Shown piece after piece: positions 7,969 through 15,392 of a stretch of DNA of 64,000 nt. Location of the stretch: positions 1-64,000 of the forward strand of contig CAYOIZ010000002.1 of NCBI GenBank assembly GCA_964404165.1, read 5' to 3'. The DNA comes from DASYLJ01 sp964404165 (GTDB lineage Bacteria; Desulfobacterota; Binatia; DP-6). Each line of letters opens with the position of its first letter. The first letter of the stretch is position 1. A model generated the notes under the pieces. That model saw nothing but the letters and a program-made list of their open reading frames with translations, was not told the DNA's origin and did no database searches. Made by a program: the position numbers and the translations under genes.

Positions 7969-9507
7969 TCAGCTCGCCGGCTTGATGGCGAGGAAGATCG
8001 TGTTGTCGCCGCGTCGCACGAGGAAGAGCACGCTCTTGCCCGCACCCGCGTCCTTGAGCGCCTTACGGTAGGCCGCCACGTCCTTCACGGGCGCGCGGTT
8101 CACTTCGAGGATGACGTCGCCGCGCCGCATGCCGGCCTCGGCCGCGGGGCCACCCGGCTCGACCTGCGTCACGACCACGCCCTTCAGCGTGCGCTCGAGT
8201 CCGAGGTTCTCGGCCAGATCGGGCGTGAGGGTCTGCATCGCGAGGCCCAGATCCTCGCTCTCGCCGCCGGCGGCCTGCGTCGGATCTTCCTCGTCCTTCA
8301 GCTCGGCGATGGTGACGGTGAACGACTCGACCTTCTTGTCGCGGATGGCCTTCACGGGCACCGATTTGCCGACCGGCGTCCGCGCCACCAGCAGCGGCAG
8401 CTCGGCGGAGTCGCTCACGGGCTTGCCGTCGTACTCGACGATGACGTCGCCCTGCTTCAGACCGGCGGCCTCGGCCGGGCCTTCCTTGACGACGTCGGCG
8501 ACCAGGGCGCCCTTCGTCTCGTCGAGACCGAGCGACTCGGCGATGTCGGGCGTGACCTTCTGGATCATCACGCCGAGCCAGCCACGCGTGACGCGCCCCT
8601 TGTCCTTCAGCTGCGGCACGATCTCGGTGGCGAGGTCGATGGGGATGGCGAAGCCGATGCCGATGTTGCCGCCGCCACGGCTGAAGATGGCGGTGTTGAT
8701 GCCGACCACTTCGCCTTTGGTGTTGAGGAGCGGACCGCCGGAGTTTCCGGGATTGATGGCGGCGTCGGTCTGGATGAAGTTGTCGTACGGGCCCTGATTG
8801 ATGTGCCGCCCGATGGCGCTGACGATGCCCGCAGTGACCGTGTTCTCGAGACCGAACGGGTTGCCGATGGCGACGACCCATTCACCGACGCGCAGCTTGT
8901 TGGAATCACCGAGACGCACGGCCGGCAGATCCTTCGCGTCGCCCTTGATCTCGATGAGCGCGATGTCGGTCTTGGCGTCGCGGCCGACGACCTTGGCCTT
9001 GAACTCCTTGCCGTTGGACAGCTTCACGATGATCTCGTCGGCGTTCTCGACGACGTGGTTGTTCGTCAAAATGAAGCCGTTCGAATCGATCACGAAGCCC
9101 GATCCGAGGCTCTTCGCCTTGTAGGGACGCCGCGGCTGGCCGAAGAACTTCTCGAACGGGCCGTAGAAGTCCTGGAAGGGATCGCCCTCCTCGCCGCCGG
9201 GCGCGCCCGGGGCTCCGGGGGCGCCCCCGCCGCCGTTCGGGCCACCCTGCCCGAAGGGCGTGCGGCTCTTCACTTCCTGCGTGCTCGAGATGTTCACGAC
9301 GGAGGGAGAGATGTGCTCCGACAGGTCGGCGAAATCGGGGATCGTGACCGGCGGCGCGGGCGGGACGGTCTTGCTCTCCTCGCTGCCGAACAGGTTGAGG
9401 GCCTGACTCTCCGGGAAGAGGTCGTAGCGCAGGCTGACGCCGAGGCCGACGACGAATCCGAAAAACGCGGTCGCGACCAGCGCCCGACGATTGCTCCCAC
9501 TGCTCAT
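7969..9507 (-). CDS. degP: Do-family periplasmic serine protease/chaperone (DegP/HtrA)
   Basis: A 512-residue envelope quality-control protease. An N-terminal hydrophobic segment (residues about 8-27) serves as signal or anchor. The trypsin-like domain has His in LTNNHVVENADE, Asp in DAKTDIALIEIKG and nucleophile Ser in NPGNSGGPLL. Two PDZ domains follow (roughly 275-370 and 405-505; GWLGVMIQ and RRGDVILEVNR). A Gly/Pro-rich loop (GGPNGGGGAPGAPGAPGG) sits between the N-terminal region and the protease domain, like the Q-linker of DegP. Its ATG overlaps the DUF1844 stop by four bases (ATGA). Whether it acts as DegP, DegQ or DegS cannot be settled, though two PDZ domains argue against DegS. Confidence 0.92.
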   Translation of the reverse strand: MSSGSNRRALVATAFFGFVVGLGVSLRYDLFPESQALNLFGSEESKTVPPAPPVTIPDFADLSEHISPSVVNISSTQEVKSRTPFGQGGPNGGGGAPGAPGAPGGEEGDPFQDFYGPFEKFFGQPRRPYKAKSLGSGFVIDSNGFILTNNHVVENADEIIVKLSNGKEFKAKVVGRDAKTDIALIEIKGDAKDLPAVRLGDSNKLRVGEWVVAIGNPFGLENTVTAGIVSAIGRHINQGPYDNFIQTDAAINPGNSGGPLLNTKGEVVGINTAIFSRGGGNIGIGFAIPIDLATEIVPQLKDKGRVTRGWLGVMIQKVTPDIAESLGLDETKGALVADVVKEGPAEAAGLKQGDVIVEYDGKPVSDSAELPLLVARTPVGKSVPVKAIRDKKVESFTVTIAELKDEEDPTQAAGGESEDLGLAMQTLTPDLAENLGLERTLKGVVVTQVEPGGPAAEAGMRRGDVILEVNRAPVKDVAAYRKALKDAGAGKSVLFLVRRGDNTIFLAIKPAS

Positions 9508-9920
9508 GCACCCTCCTTGCTGGCGCGACGGACGAGCTCCACGAAGCGCATGCGGAGATCGTAGAGGATGGCGTCGAGCAGCGATTGCTCGGCCTCCTGC
9601 AAATTGTTCTTGGTCTTCTCGCTGAGAATGCCGAGGATGTCGATCACCTGCTTCGCCGCCGGCAGATCCTGCTCGGCACGGCCGGTGGTCGGGTCGACGA
9701 TCTCGCCTAGATGGAAGAGCGCCTGCGTACTCAGTCCGAGGATGAACGTGGAGAAGGTGACCGGTGCATCCGGGGCGACGGGATCGAGCGGCGCCTCGTC
9801 CGCCTGCGGCTCGGCCTCGACCTCGGTGGGAGCATCGGTGGGGCTTTCGTCGGCGCCTTCCGTGAAGCGCCGGCGGTCGGTCACGCGGAAGCCGCGCGGC
9901 TCGTCGCTGTCGTCGGCCAT
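9504..9920 (-). CDS. DUF1844 family protein
   Basis: A 138-residue protein of unknown function. The first 60 residues are charged and low in complexity, with acidic repeats. The conserved DUF1844 core follows: VTFSTFILGLSTQALFHLG, then AKQVIDILGILSEKTKNNL and a helical C-terminus. I chose the ATG at 9920 because it is preceded by GGGGA at good spacing and begins MADDSDEPRGF; upstream codons in frame are low-quality Arg/Ser sequence. It is the first gene of the run DUF1844-degP-tsaD-rsmA-mutM and overlaps degP. Confidence 0.8.
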   Translation of the reverse strand: MADDSDEPRGFRVTDRRRFTEGADESPTDAPTEVEAEPQADEAPLDPVAPDAPVTFSTFILGLSTQALFHLGEIVDPTTGRAEQDLPAAKQVIDILGILSEKTKNNLQEAEQSLLDAILYDLRMRFVELVRRASKEGA

Positions 9921-10240
9921 GATCGTCCCCTGCGGGCTGTTGGTCGCCGCCGCTGGCGGGACCACGGTTTCGGTGTGCCCCATGCGCGTTCCGGCGTCAG
10001 CAGAACGCCGCGCGCCACGCGTCGGGCAACGTGCCCCTCGCGGGGCGACACGTGCCGTCCTCCGTCGGCCGCGAGGCGGCGACGGGCGGCACGAAGAGGA
10101 GAAGTCTCGACATCCGTCGTGGTGGGTCGGCCGGAGAAGCAGCACAGATCCCGACGTTGGACGTTGACGACGCGCGCGTATTCTACCGTCGCGCGTCGGG
10201 AGGAAAGCCGGGGAAACTGTGTTATGCGCGGACGCTAGTC
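9921..10240 (-). promoter_or_regulatory. Intergenic region with probable promoter of the DUF1844-degP operon
   Basis: No gene is evident in these 320 bases. On the minus strand a TAGAAT box at 10185-10180 is a plausible -10 element. Upstream, TTTCCT or nearby sequence gives only a weak -35. It would start transcription near 10173 with a leader of about 250 bases before DUF1844. The downstream part contains G/C-rich hairpin-forming sequence. The assignment is tentative. Confidence 0.35.
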
Positions 10241-11179
10241 TCAGGGTCCCTCCTTGTCAAGGAGAGTTGCACGCTCGAGCGCGCGTACGACGCGACCGGC
10301 GTGCACCGTTCCCGACACGACGCGGAGACGACGACTCGGCGGTCGCCATCGACGCGGCGGCGTCACCGGGAACAGCACGACGCCGCGCGCACCGACGGCA
10401 CCGGCGAGGTGAGCGACGCCGCTGTCGTTGCCGACGTAGGCGTCGATCTGCGCGAGTAGCGCCGCCAGGTCGGGGAGCGGCCAGTCCACGATGGGTGTCG
10501 CCTCGGGCAGCGGGGTCAGGTCCGTGTCGGCGGGACCGACCACGTCGAGCACCGTACCGCCGCGCGACCGCCACCAGCGTGCGACGTCCGCGAAGCCCGC
10601 GGCGTCCCACCGCTTGGCGAGCGCGCCGGCACCACGATGGACGGCGAGCACGGGGCGGTGCGCCCGCTCGACGATCGCCTGCGCCCGTTCCGAGCTCGGC
10701 ACTGCGAGGTGACCCATCGCCGCCAGCGTGGACCGCGTCGCGCGCATCCCGACGGCGCGGGCATACGCCGCCGCCGCATGCCGCGGTGCCGGACCCCGCT
10801 CGACGCGGTGGAACGAGGCCCGCGCCGACCATGCCGCGAGCCGGGCGCGGAACGCGGGATCGTCGACGCCCATCCAGCAGTGCAGCATCGGGCGAGCGGA
10901 CAGCCAGCGCGGCGGATCGCCGTCGGTGAACAGGCGCACCGTGTCGGCGGCGTCGAGGTTCTCCACCGTGTCGGCGACGTCGGCGAGTATCGCGAGCGGA
11001 CGCAACGCACCGGCCACCACGAGCGTCAGCGGCGCGCCTGGATACCGTGCACGCACCATGCGGAACGCCGGCAGCGCGAGGAGCAGATCGCCGAGCGCGC
11101 CGGGGAACACTACGACCACGCTTCGAATTGACCCTGCGCGCACCCCGCGTATATGGTCGAAGACCCGCGACGTCGCCAT
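10241..11179 (-). CDS. Glycosyltransferase family 9 (heptosyltransferase-like)
   Basis: About 312 residues, related to the ADP-heptose:LPS heptosyltransferases (WaaC/WaaF) that build lipopolysaccharide core at the inner-membrane face. The GT9 opening SVVVVFPGALGDLLLALPAF and the C-terminal nucleotide-sugar site YVGNDSGVAHLAGAVGARGV are clear. The start is uncertain. ATG at 11179 lies two bases from the divergent cysteine synthase ATG and would overlap that gene's promoter. A GTG at 11143 or 11119, just before the core motif, is equally possible. No other LPS gene is nearby. Confidence 0.85.
   Translation of the reverse strand: MATSRVFDHIRGVRAGSIRSVVVVFPGALGDLLLALPAFRMVRARYPGAPLTLVVAGALRPLAILADVADTVENLDAADTVRLFTDGDPPRWLSARPMLHCWMGVDDPAFRARLAAWSARASFHRVERGPAPRHAAAAYARAVGMRATRSTLAAMGHLAVPSSERAQAIVERAHRPVLAVHRGAGALAKRWDAAGFADVARWWRSRGGTVLDVVGPADTDLTPLPEATPIVDWPLPDLAALLAQIDAYVGNDSGVAHLAGAVGARGVVLFPVTPPRRWRPPSRRLRVVSGTVHAGRVVRALERATLLDKEGP
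11128..11155 (+). promoter_or_regulatory. Sigma-70-type promoter of cysteine synthase
   Basis: TTGACC at 11128-11133 and TATATG at 11150-11155 are separated by 16 bases, giving a predicted start near 11162 and a 20-base leader before the ATG at 11182. The promoter lies inside the first codons of the divergent GT9 gene as annotated, so the GT9 protein may really start further downstream. Confidence 0.6.
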
Positions 11180-11181
11180 CC

Positions 11182-12126
11182 ATGCCGCTGCCTTCACAAG
11201 CCGCCGCCTCCGCGCTCGACCTGATCGGCAACACACCCGTGGTGCGACTCGGGCGCCTCCCGCAGCTCGCGGGCCTACGTGCCGAGGTATGGGCGAAGCT
11301 GGAAAGCCTCAACCCGGGCGGCAGCGTGAAGGATCGGATCTGTCGCGCCATGATCGAGCGCGCCGAACAGGACGGCATGCTGCGACCGGGCGGCACGATC
11401 ATCGAGCCGACCAGCGGCAACACCGGCATCGGGCTCGCGCTCGTGGCCGCCGTCAAAGGGTACCGCCTCGTCCTGACGATGCCCGACACGATGAGCGAGG
11501 AGCGTCGATCGCTGCTCGTCGCCTACGGCGCGACGCTCGAGATCACGCCCGACACGAAGGGCATGCACGGCGCCATCCGTCGCGCGGAGGAGCTGCTCGC
11601 CGAGCATCCCGACTGGTACATGCCGCAGCAGTTCACGAACCCCGCGAATCCCGACGTCCATCGGCGCACGACGGGACCGGAGATCGTCGCACAACTGCCG
11701 GAGGTGAACGGCTTCGTCGCCGGCGTCGGGACGGGCGGGACGATCACGGGTGTGGGCGAAGTGTTGCGCGACAAACGCCCCGGCGTGTGGATCGCGGCCG
11801 TGGAGCCGGCGGCGTCGCCGGTGCTCGCCGGCGGCGAGGCCGGATATCACCGCATCCAGGGCATCGGCGCCGGCTTCGTGCCGGACAACCTCGACACCGC
11901 CATCTACGACGAGGTGGTGGCGGTCACCGACGAGGAAGCCACCGAGTACACGCGCGCGCTGGCGCGCTTCGAGGGCCTGCTGGTCGGCATCTCGTCGGGC
12001 GCGAACTGCGCCGCGGCGATTCGCGTCGCGCGACGTCTCGGCGGCGGTGCGAAGGTGCTCACCATCTTCTGCGACACGGGCGAGCGCTACCTCACGACCG
12101 ATCTGTTCCAGGCCGAAGGCATCTGA
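11182..12126 (+). CDS. cysK: Cysteine synthase (O-acetylserine sulfhydrylase)
   Basis: A 314-residue PLP enzyme that makes cysteine from O-acetylserine and sulfide. The PLP Lys lies in LNPGGSVKDRI near residue 45, the substrate loop is TSGNTGIGLA near residue 75, and the phosphate-binding loop is GTGGTITG near residue 180. The start at 11182 begins MPLPSQ and immediately precedes the conserved LIGNTPVVRLG. Its own promoter is at 11128-11155 and a strong hairpin follows at 12156. CysK and CysM are hard to separate by eye; overall length and motifs favour CysK. Confidence 0.9.
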   Translation: MPLPSQAAASALDLIGNTPVVRLGRLPQLAGLRAEVWAKLESLNPGGSVKDRICRAMIERAEQDGMLRPGGTIIEPTSGNTGIGLALVAAVKGYRLVLTMPDTMSEERRSLLVAYGATLEITPDTKGMHGAIRRAEELLAEHPDWYMPQQFTNPANPDVHRRTTGPEIVAQLPEVNGFVAGVGTGGTITGVGEVLRDKRPGVWIAAVEPAASPVLAGGEAGYHRIQGIGAGFVPDNLDTAIYDEVVAVTDEEATEYTRALARFEGLLVGISSGANCAAAIRVARRLGGGAKVLTIFCDTGERYLTTDLFQAEGI

Positions 12127-12155
12127 CGCACGCGTGTCCGGGCCCAGAACGCACG

Positions 12156-12184
12156 AGGGGCCGGGAGACACGCTCCCGGCCCCT
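12156..12184. terminator. Strong hairpin between convergent cysK and carD
   Basis: A perfect 12-bp stem (12156-12167 with 12173-12184) closes a five-base ACACG loop. There is no T-run on the plus side, so it may act as a bidirectional, stability-type terminator. A closely similar hairpin with the same loop follows the gene at 33031-33306. Confidence 0.65.
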
Positions 12185-12216
12185 CTCCTCCGCTAGGCAC
12201 GCGGGGCGGACCGTAT

Positions 12217-12708
12217 TCAGTTGGTGAAGATGGTGCGGAGCTCTTCCATGATCTTCTCCTCGCTGAACGACTTCGCGATGGCGAGCTCTTTCACGAGGAG
12301 ATTGCGCGCGGTGTCGAGCATCTTCCGCTCGCCGAAGGACAGCTCCTTGTCACCCTTGAGCACGAACAGATCGCGCAGCACCTTGGCGATCTCGAGGACA
12401 CTGCCGGTCTTGATCTTCTCGGTGTACTCCCGGTAGCGACGATTCCAGGTCTGCTGGTCGATCTCGACCTTCTTGTCACGCAGGATGCGATACACCTTCG
12501 CGACCATGTCCTTGCCGATGATACGCCGCAGCCCGACGGCGTTGACGTTCTCGGTGGGAATCATGATCGTCATGTCGCTGTCGAGGATCCGGAGCATATA
12601 GAACTTGCGCTCCGATCCCGAGACGACCTTGGTCTGGATGCCTTCGATCACGCCGACGCCATGCGCCGGATAGACGACCTTCTCCCCTACTTTGAACATC
12701 ACGACCAT
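12217..12708 (-). CDS. carD: CarD family transcriptional regulator
   Basis: A 163-residue RNA-polymerase-binding regulator. The N-terminal Tudor-like domain (FKVGEKVVYPAHGVGVIEG, residues 5-23) binds the RNAP beta lobe. The C-terminal helical domain contacts DNA at the upstream edge of the bubble and stabilises open complexes. In mycobacteria and myxobacteria CarD relatives set rRNA, stress or developmental transcription. The ATG at 12708 has GGAGG seven bases upstream; a second ATG at the fourth codon is possible. It is a single-gene unit with its own strong promoter. Confidence 0.92.
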   Translation of the reverse strand: MVVMFKVGEKVVYPAHGVGVIEGIQTKVVSGSERKFYMLRILDSDMTIMIPTENVNAVGLRRIIGKDMVAKVYRILRDKKVEIDQQTWNRRYREYTEKIKTGSVLEIAKVLRDLFVLKGDKELSFGERKMLDTARNLLVKELAIAKSFSEEKIMEELRTIFTN

Positions 12709-12738
12709 GAGGCGGCCTCCGTGATCCCGCGAAAAGGC

Positions 12739-12768
12739 ATATTACGCGAATGGGTGTTCTTCCGTCAA
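12739..12768 (-). promoter_or_regulatory. Promoter of carD
   Basis: On the minus strand, TTGACG (12768-12763) and TAATAT (12744-12739) are 18 bases apart. The predicted start is near 12732, leaving a leader of about 24 bases that contains the GGAGG site. This is the closest match to a sigma-70 promoter seen in the window. Confidence 0.7.
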
Positions 12769-13108
12769 CGTGACGCTCCGTCGCGTGGGACGGACACGGA
12801 ATCCACACCGACGCGAGGATTCACTTCACATATTCTCAGTCAACCACCTATTTTCGCAATCGCGTTACGCATGGGCCATGCGCGGCCAGACGTTGCATCC
12901 GCGCAGCACACACAGTGCAGCGCGCACCACGCGAGGTCGTTCGCTCGTCACACTGCGAAAGCCGCAAACCATGGCCAAACCAGGGAAAGGCGTTGGCTAG
13001 CTTGCGGGAATCGTTCGCAGCCTTGGTTGCCAGCACAATGCGTTTGTGCCACAAACGGACGCGCGGAATTCAGCCTAACCCCAAGATGGGGCACAGGAGG
13101 TGAGTGGG
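12769..13108. other. Intergenic region with a 17-nt palindrome upstream of the lipoprotein pair
   Basis: No gene is visible. The region is less GC-rich than average, as expected of a regulatory region. A perfect palindrome with 8-base arms (CGTTTGTG, then C, then CACAAACG) lies at 13041-13057, about 50 bases before the first lipoprotein gene. It is a good candidate for a dimeric regulator site. A strong ribosome binding site AGGAGG is at 13095-13100. Confidence 0.5.
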
Positions 13109-13339
13109 ATGAAGGTACGGGCACTTGCGGGCGTTGGCGCCCTCGTGCTGCTGAGCACGATGTCGGTCGGCTGCTCGGCGAAGAAGGAAATGGAGCGCGC
13201 CGAGGCCGCGGCGACGCGGGCCGAGGATGCGGCTCGTCGTGCCGAGGCGGCGGCCAGCCGGGTCGAGGCAGCAGCCGGACGCGCCGAGGCGGCGGCCGAG
13301 AAGGCCGAGCGGCTCTTCTCGAAGCGGATGTACAAGTAG
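13109..13339 (+). CDS. Lpp/OprI-like alanine-zipper lipoprotein, copy 1
   Basis: A 76-residue outer-membrane-type lipoprotein. A Lys/Arg start and hydrophobic core end in SVGC, a lipobox. After the lipidated Cys come about six heptads of the form A-E-A-A-A-x-R, which should form a long alanine-zipper coiled coil. The protein ends RMYK; Braun's lipoprotein ends YRK and uses its terminal Lys for covalent attachment to peptidoglycan. By analogy (inference) this is a structural tether or spacer between outer membrane and cell wall. The ATG at 13109 has AGGAGG eight bases upstream. A paralogue follows 43 bases downstream. Confidence 0.82.
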   Translation: MKVRALAGVGALVLLSTMSVGCSAKKEMERAEAAATRAEDAARRAEAAASRVEAAAGRAEAAAEKAERLFSKRMYK

Positions 13340-13382
13340 GCCGAGCTTCGGTTCGTCACTGCACAAACGAAGGGTGATGGGA

Positions 13383-13625
13383 ATGAAAGCACGGTCGATC
13401 GCGGGCATCACGATGGTGGTTCTGCTCGGCGCCATGACGTCGGGCTGCAGCTACCAGAAGGACGCCGAGAAGGCAGCTCAGCGCGCCGAGTCGGCCGCGA
13501 GCCGGGCGGAAGACGCTGCACGTCGCGTCGAGTCGGCGGCAAGCCGGGTCGAGGCGGCAGCGCAGCGCGCCGAGGCAGCAGCCGAAAAGGCCGAGAGCAT
13601 GTTCTCGGGTCGTCTACACAAGTAG
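13383..13625 (+). CDS. Lpp/OprI-like alanine-zipper lipoprotein, copy 2
   Basis: An 80-residue paralogue of the preceding gene. It has a signal peptide with lipobox TSGC, then about seven heptads (AEKAAQR, AESAASR, AEDAARR, VESAASR, VEAAAQR, AEAAAEK) and a C-terminal Lys (SGRLHK). I place the start at the ATG at 13383, with AAGGGTG upstream; an ATG two codons earlier is possible. Tandem duplication is clear at both protein and DNA level, since the 21-base heptad codons recur. A strong intrinsic terminator follows. Peptidoglycan linkage through the final Lys is predicted by analogy with Lpp, not shown. Confidence 0.82.
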   Translation: MKARSIAGITMVVLLGAMTSGCSYQKDAEKAAQRAESAASRAEDAARRVESAASRVEAAAQRAEAAAEKAESMFSGRLHK

Positions 13626-13655
13626 GAGCTTTTCGCTCCGACTTGTTCGACCAAG

Positions 13656-13686
13656 AAAGGCGAGGGCGAAAGCCATCGCCTTTTTT
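13656..13686 (+). terminator. Intrinsic terminator of the lipoprotein pair
   Basis: The outer stem AAAGGCGA/TCGCCTTT (13656-13663 with 13676-13683) and an inner GGC-GAAA-GCC tetraloop hairpin run straight into six T residues (13681-13686). A smaller hairpin (GGAGC/GCTCC, 13625-13639) lies just after the stop codon. Its strength suits a very highly expressed lipoprotein transcript. Confidence 0.85.
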
Positions 13687-13704
13687 GTTGCCCGGAATCG
13701 GCCC

Positions 13705-14898
13705 TCAGCGCAGACGGGCGAGGGCATCGCGGATGCGCCGCACGCCCTCCTCGAGCACGTCGCGCTTGGCGGCGTACGACAGCCGGATGTGGCGCGGCGC
13801 CCCGAACCCCTCGCCGGGGACCGTGGCCACGCTCGCGTGACGCAGGAAGTAGCTGCCCAGGTCCTGCGCGGACGTGATGGGACCGTCGGGCCCCTGTCGG
13901 CCGAAGTACGACCCGAAATCGGGGAAGACGTAGAAGGCGCCCTCCGGGAGCGTGGTCTCCACGCCAGGGATGCTGCGCAGCTGCTCGACCACCATGTCCC
14001 GGCGCGCCAGGAACTCGCGTGCCATCGCGTGCACGCCGTCGAGCGGCCCGTTCAACGCCGCGACGGCCCCCGCCTGGGCGATCGACGTGGGATTCGACGT
14101 GCTCTGACTCTGCAGGGCCGTCATGGCCCTGATGAGCTCCGCCGGCGCCGCCGTGAAGCCGATGCGCCAGCCGGTCATGGCGTAGGTCTTCGACACGGCG
14201 TTCAGGATGACGAGCCGTGGACGCAGCTCCGGCACCAGTGCGCCGATGTGCTCGATGTGATGGTCGGCGATGTGCTCGTAGATGTCGTCGCTGAAGACGA
14301 TGAGGTTGCGACGGACCGCCACCTCGCCGAGCGCCCGCAGCTGGTCGGACGAGTACACCGCGCCCGTCGGATTGCTCGGGCTGTTCAGGATGAAGCCGAC
14401 CGTCCGCGGCCCGCAGGCGGCATCGAGCTCCTCGGCCGTGATCCGGAATCCGCTCTTGGGGGTGGTCGGCAGGATGCGGGGCGTGGCCCCCGCCAGCTCG
14501 AGCATCTCCGGGTAGCTCACCCAGTACGGCGACGGCAGCAGGATCTCGTCCCCGCCCTCGAACAGCGCCTGGAAGGCGTTGTAGAGCGCGTGCTTGCCAC
14601 CACAGCTGGCCATCACCTCGGTGCGATCGTAGGCGAGGCCGCTGTCGCGCTGGATCTTCGCCCGGATGGCGTCCTTCAGCTCGTTGGTGCCGCCGACGGG
14701 GGTGTACTTCGTCTGTCCCCGTGCCAGCGCCTCGCGGGCGGCCGCCTTGACGTGCTCGGGCGTGTCGAAGTCGGGCTCGCCCGCCGACAGATCGACGACG
14801 TCGGTGCCGGCGGCGCGCATGGCTGCGGCCTCGGCCGCCATGGCCAACGTCGGCGACGGCTTCAGGGTTCGGACCCGCGACGCGAGGTGCAGGCTCAT
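13705..14898 (-). CDS. Aspartate aminotransferase, class I PLP family
   Basis: A 397-residue fold-type I aminotransferase that interconverts aspartate and glutamate with their keto acids; related members act on prephenate or aromatic amino acids. It starts MSLHLASRVRTLKPS and has DLSAGEPDFDTPEHV near residue 38. The PLP Lys is in NAVSKTYAMTGWRIGF near residue 235, and the C-terminal Arg that binds the carboxylate is in IRLSYA. The start overlaps the coaD stop by four bases (ATGA). It is the last gene of the rsmD-coaD-aminotransferase operon. Substrate preference cannot be read from the sequence. Confidence 0.9.
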   Translation of the reverse strand: MSLHLASRVRTLKPSPTLAMAAEAAAMRAAGTDVVDLSAGEPDFDTPEHVKAAAREALARGQTKYTPVGGTNELKDAIRAKIQRDSGLAYDRTEVMASCGGKHALYNAFQALFEGGDEILLPSPYWVSYPEMLELAGATPRILPTTPKSGFRITAEELDAACGPRTVGFILNSPSNPTGAVYSSDQLRALGEVAVRRNLIVFSDDIYEHIADHHIEHIGALVPELRPRLVILNAVSKTYAMTGWRIGFTAAPAELIRAMTALQSQSTSNPTSIAQAGAVAALNGPLDGVHAMAREFLARRDMVVEQLRSIPGVETTLPEGAFYVFPDFGSYFGRQGPDGPITSAQDLGSYFLRHASVATVPGEGFGAPRHIRLSYAAKRDVLEEGVRRIRDALARLR

Positions 14899-15392
14899 GG
14901 CTGCCGCTTCTTCGCCTGCGCCACGAGGCGCGGCAGGACCTGATCGGGCACGAGGCCGGTGACGTCGCCGCCGAGGCTCGCGACCTCCTTCACCAGCCGT
15001 GAGCTCGTGTAGAAGTGCGACTCGCCGGTCATCATGAAGATGGTTTCGACGCGTGGCTGCAGGTGACGGTTCATCATGGTCATCTGGAACTCGTATTCGA
15101 AGTCGGCCACGGCGCGCAGGCCGCGGATGATGACGTTGGCGCCGCTACGGACCGCCCAGTCGACGAGCAGACCGGAGAAGGCGTCGGCGACGACGCGATC
15201 GCCTTCTGCCGCAAAGGTTTCCCGGATCATGCCGGCGCGCTCCTCCGGCGAGAACCAGGCCGAATCCTTGTTTGGATTGAACGCGACGCCGACGATGACG
15301 CGATCGAACACCTGCAGGCTGCGCCGGATGATGTCGACGTGCCCGTTGGTGATCGGATCGAACGACCCGGGATAGACCGCGACGCGCTTCAC
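14895..15392 (-). CDS. coaD: Phosphopantetheine adenylyltransferase (CoaD)
   Basis: A 165-residue enzyme for the penultimate step of coenzyme A synthesis, adenylating 4'-phosphopantetheine. It opens (M)KRVAVYPGSFDPITNGHVD, which contains the T/HxGH-type nucleotidyltransferase motif. Later features are RGLRAVADFEYEFQM and the C-terminal SSRLVKEVASLGGDV, all diagnostic. The start is GTG at 15392, overlapping the rsmD stop (GTGA); no upstream start gives family-like sequence. The pairing rsmD-coaD is widespread in bacteria. Confidence 0.95.
   Translation of the reverse strand: MKRVAVYPGSFDPITNGHVDIIRRSLQVFDRVIVGVAFNPNKDSAWFSPEERAGMIRETFAAEGDRVVADAFSGLLVDWAVRSGANVIIRGLRAVADFEYEFQMTMMNRHLQPRVETIFMMTGESHFYTSSRLVKEVASLGGDVTGLVPDQVLPRLVAQAKKRQP

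Noticed and set aside
10031..10459. 142-residue plus-strand open frame between DUF1844 and GT9
   Set aside because: The second half is antisense to the GT9 gene and the sequence is Arg/Thr-rich without homology-like segments.
13190..13610. 21-base periodic repeats that could be mistaken for a minisatellite or CRISPR
   Set aside because: The period equals seven codons and comes from coiled-coil heptads in two coding genes; there are no unique spacers.
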